Shown piece after piece: positions 4,719 through 5,108 of a DNA stretch of 5,108 bases. Below the pieces are notes generated by a model that was not told where the DNA came from, made no database searches, and was given only the letters and a program-made list of their open reading frames with translations. Every line of letters starts with the position of its first letter. The first letter of the stretch is position 1. The position numbers and the translations under genes are program-made. Source of the DNA: Phycisphaerales bacterium (lineage in GTDB: Bacteria > Planctomycetota > Phycisphaerae > Tepidisphaerales > Tepidisphaeraceae); assembly GCA_028288905.1 (NCBI GenBank), contig JAQGHJ010000759.1, positions 1-5,108 on the forward strand, in the 5' to 3' direction.

Positions 4719-4867
4719 GTCAGGAATGGGGGACGCGAGCTCAACGGCATATGAGGAAGGGGCGCACGGGCCGGGTTATCGGTGATCGCGGCGCGTACTT
4801 CAACCCCGTCGACCCGCGGGCGTGGGAGCGCCGCGGCCTTCGGGCGTCGAAGCGGATGCAATCACTT

Positions 4868-4894
4868 GTCCTGAGGGTGCCGCAGGACCCCTCA
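4868..4894 (+). other. Two mutually exclusive short stems upstream of trpE
   Basis: GTCCT (4868-4872) can pair with AGGAC (4884-4888). Alternatively TGAGGGT (4872-4878) can pair with ACCCCTCA (4887-4894) with one bulged base. The two cannot form together. They lie 53-79 bases before the trpE ATG. There is no leader peptide with clustered Trp codons and no T-run, so this is not a classical trp attenuator. Confidence 0.3.
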
Positions 4895-4929
4895 TCGGCC
4901 CCGCCGGTAGCGGCCCCCCGCCCGATCCC

Positions 4930-4935
4930 TACAAT
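4930..4935 (+). promoter_or_regulatory. Candidate -10 box (TACAAT) for trpE
   Basis: TACAAT differs from the TATAAT consensus at one base and lies 11 bases before the trpE ATG. Transcription would start about five bases before the ATG, giving a very short leader, which fits the absence of a Shine-Dalgarno site. No recognisable -35 is present in the GC-rich sequence before it. Confidence 0.4.
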
Positions 4936-4946
4936 CCGGCCCAGCC

Positions 4947-5108
4947 ATGCGCCGCTACTTCCCCGACCCTGACGCGTTCCGAGCGGCCGCCGCCGACGCG
5001 GACGTCATCCCCGTGTTCCGCCAGTTGCTGGCCGACCGGCTCACGCCGGTGTCCGCGTTCCAACTGCTGGCCGGCGACGGCCAGGCCGGCGGCGGCGCGG
5101 CCGGCCCG
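4947..5108 (+). CDS. trpE: Anthranilate synthase component I (TrpE), N-terminal part, cut by the window end
   Basis: The visible 54 residues begin MRRYFPDPDAFRAAA and include VIPVFRQLLADRLTPVSAFQ (about 20-39). This matches the N-terminal signature of TrpE, 'VPVxRELLADxLTPVSAF', a region of the Trp feedback-binding domain. TrpE converts chorismate to anthranilate, with ammonia supplied by TrpG, as the first step of tryptophan synthesis. The catalytic chorismate-binding domain lies beyond the window. The ATG at 4947 is the first in frame that keeps the conserved start, and it is preceded by the TACAAT box rather than a Shine-Dalgarno. PabB is the main alternative, but it usually lacks this N-terminal phrase. 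The gene diverges from the tRNA-like gene on its left across 228 bases. Confidence 0.85.
   Translation, partial: MRRYFPDPDAFRAAAADADVIPVFRQLLADRLTPVSAFQLLAGDGQAGGGAAGP

Noticed and set aside
4583..4972. 129-residue plus-strand frame between the pterin gene and trpE, including a possible leader peptide from the ATG at 4751
   Set aside because: It runs through the antisense of the tRNA-like gene and into trpE in another frame. It is Arg/Pro-rich with a single Trp, so it is not a Trp attenuator leader.

Overview
The window is about 70% GC or higher, with long, regularly spaced coding blocks. It looks like a chromosomal segment of a planctomycete, most likely Gemmataceae or a relative. Three signs support this: an EF-G paralogue of a type I associate with that phylum, a 'cacgaag'-type dispersed inverted repeat in an intergenic gap, and several genes without a Shine-Dalgarno sequence. 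The placement is inferred from style and recalled families, not from any search.

Layout from left to right. (1) Bases 1-1947 (+) are most of an elongation factor G-like translational GTPase, cut at its 5' end, with altered G3 and G4 nucleotide-binding motifs. (2) Bases 1948-2311 are a non-coding gap between converging genes. It holds a long imperfect inverted repeat (2036-2168), a small hairpin and an intrinsic terminator pointing left. (3) Bases 2312-2938 (-) encode a small membrane-anchored protein of unknown function, whose stop codon lies in a threefold 11-bp tandem repeat. (4) Bases 2939-3383 are a divergent intergenic region with two related GC-rich hairpins, a third hairpin and a (GGGC)5 tract. 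(5) Bases 3384-3989 (+) encode a conserved uncharacterised His/Trp-rich protein. (6) Bases 4103-4513 (-) encode a QueD/6-pyruvoyl-tetrahydropterin-synthase-family protein that lacks the catalytic Cys but keeps a Glu beside it, the pattern of the PTPS-III folate-bypass subfamily. (7) Bases 4617-4718 (-) are a 102-nt tRNA-like gene with perfect acceptor and D arms but an abnormal centre. (8) Bases 4947-5108 (+) are the start of trpE, cut by the window edge.

The genes do not form one obvious operon. Orientations alternate (+, -, +, -, -, +) and the functions are mostly unrelated housekeeping: translation, pterin/folate or queuosine, tryptophan. I see no CRISPR array, transposase, toxin-antitoxin pair, phage gene or defence system. 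The most unusual elements are the aberrant tRNA, the degenerate GTPase motifs of the EF-G paralogue, the Cys-less PTPS homologue and the dense non-coding structure in the gaps.
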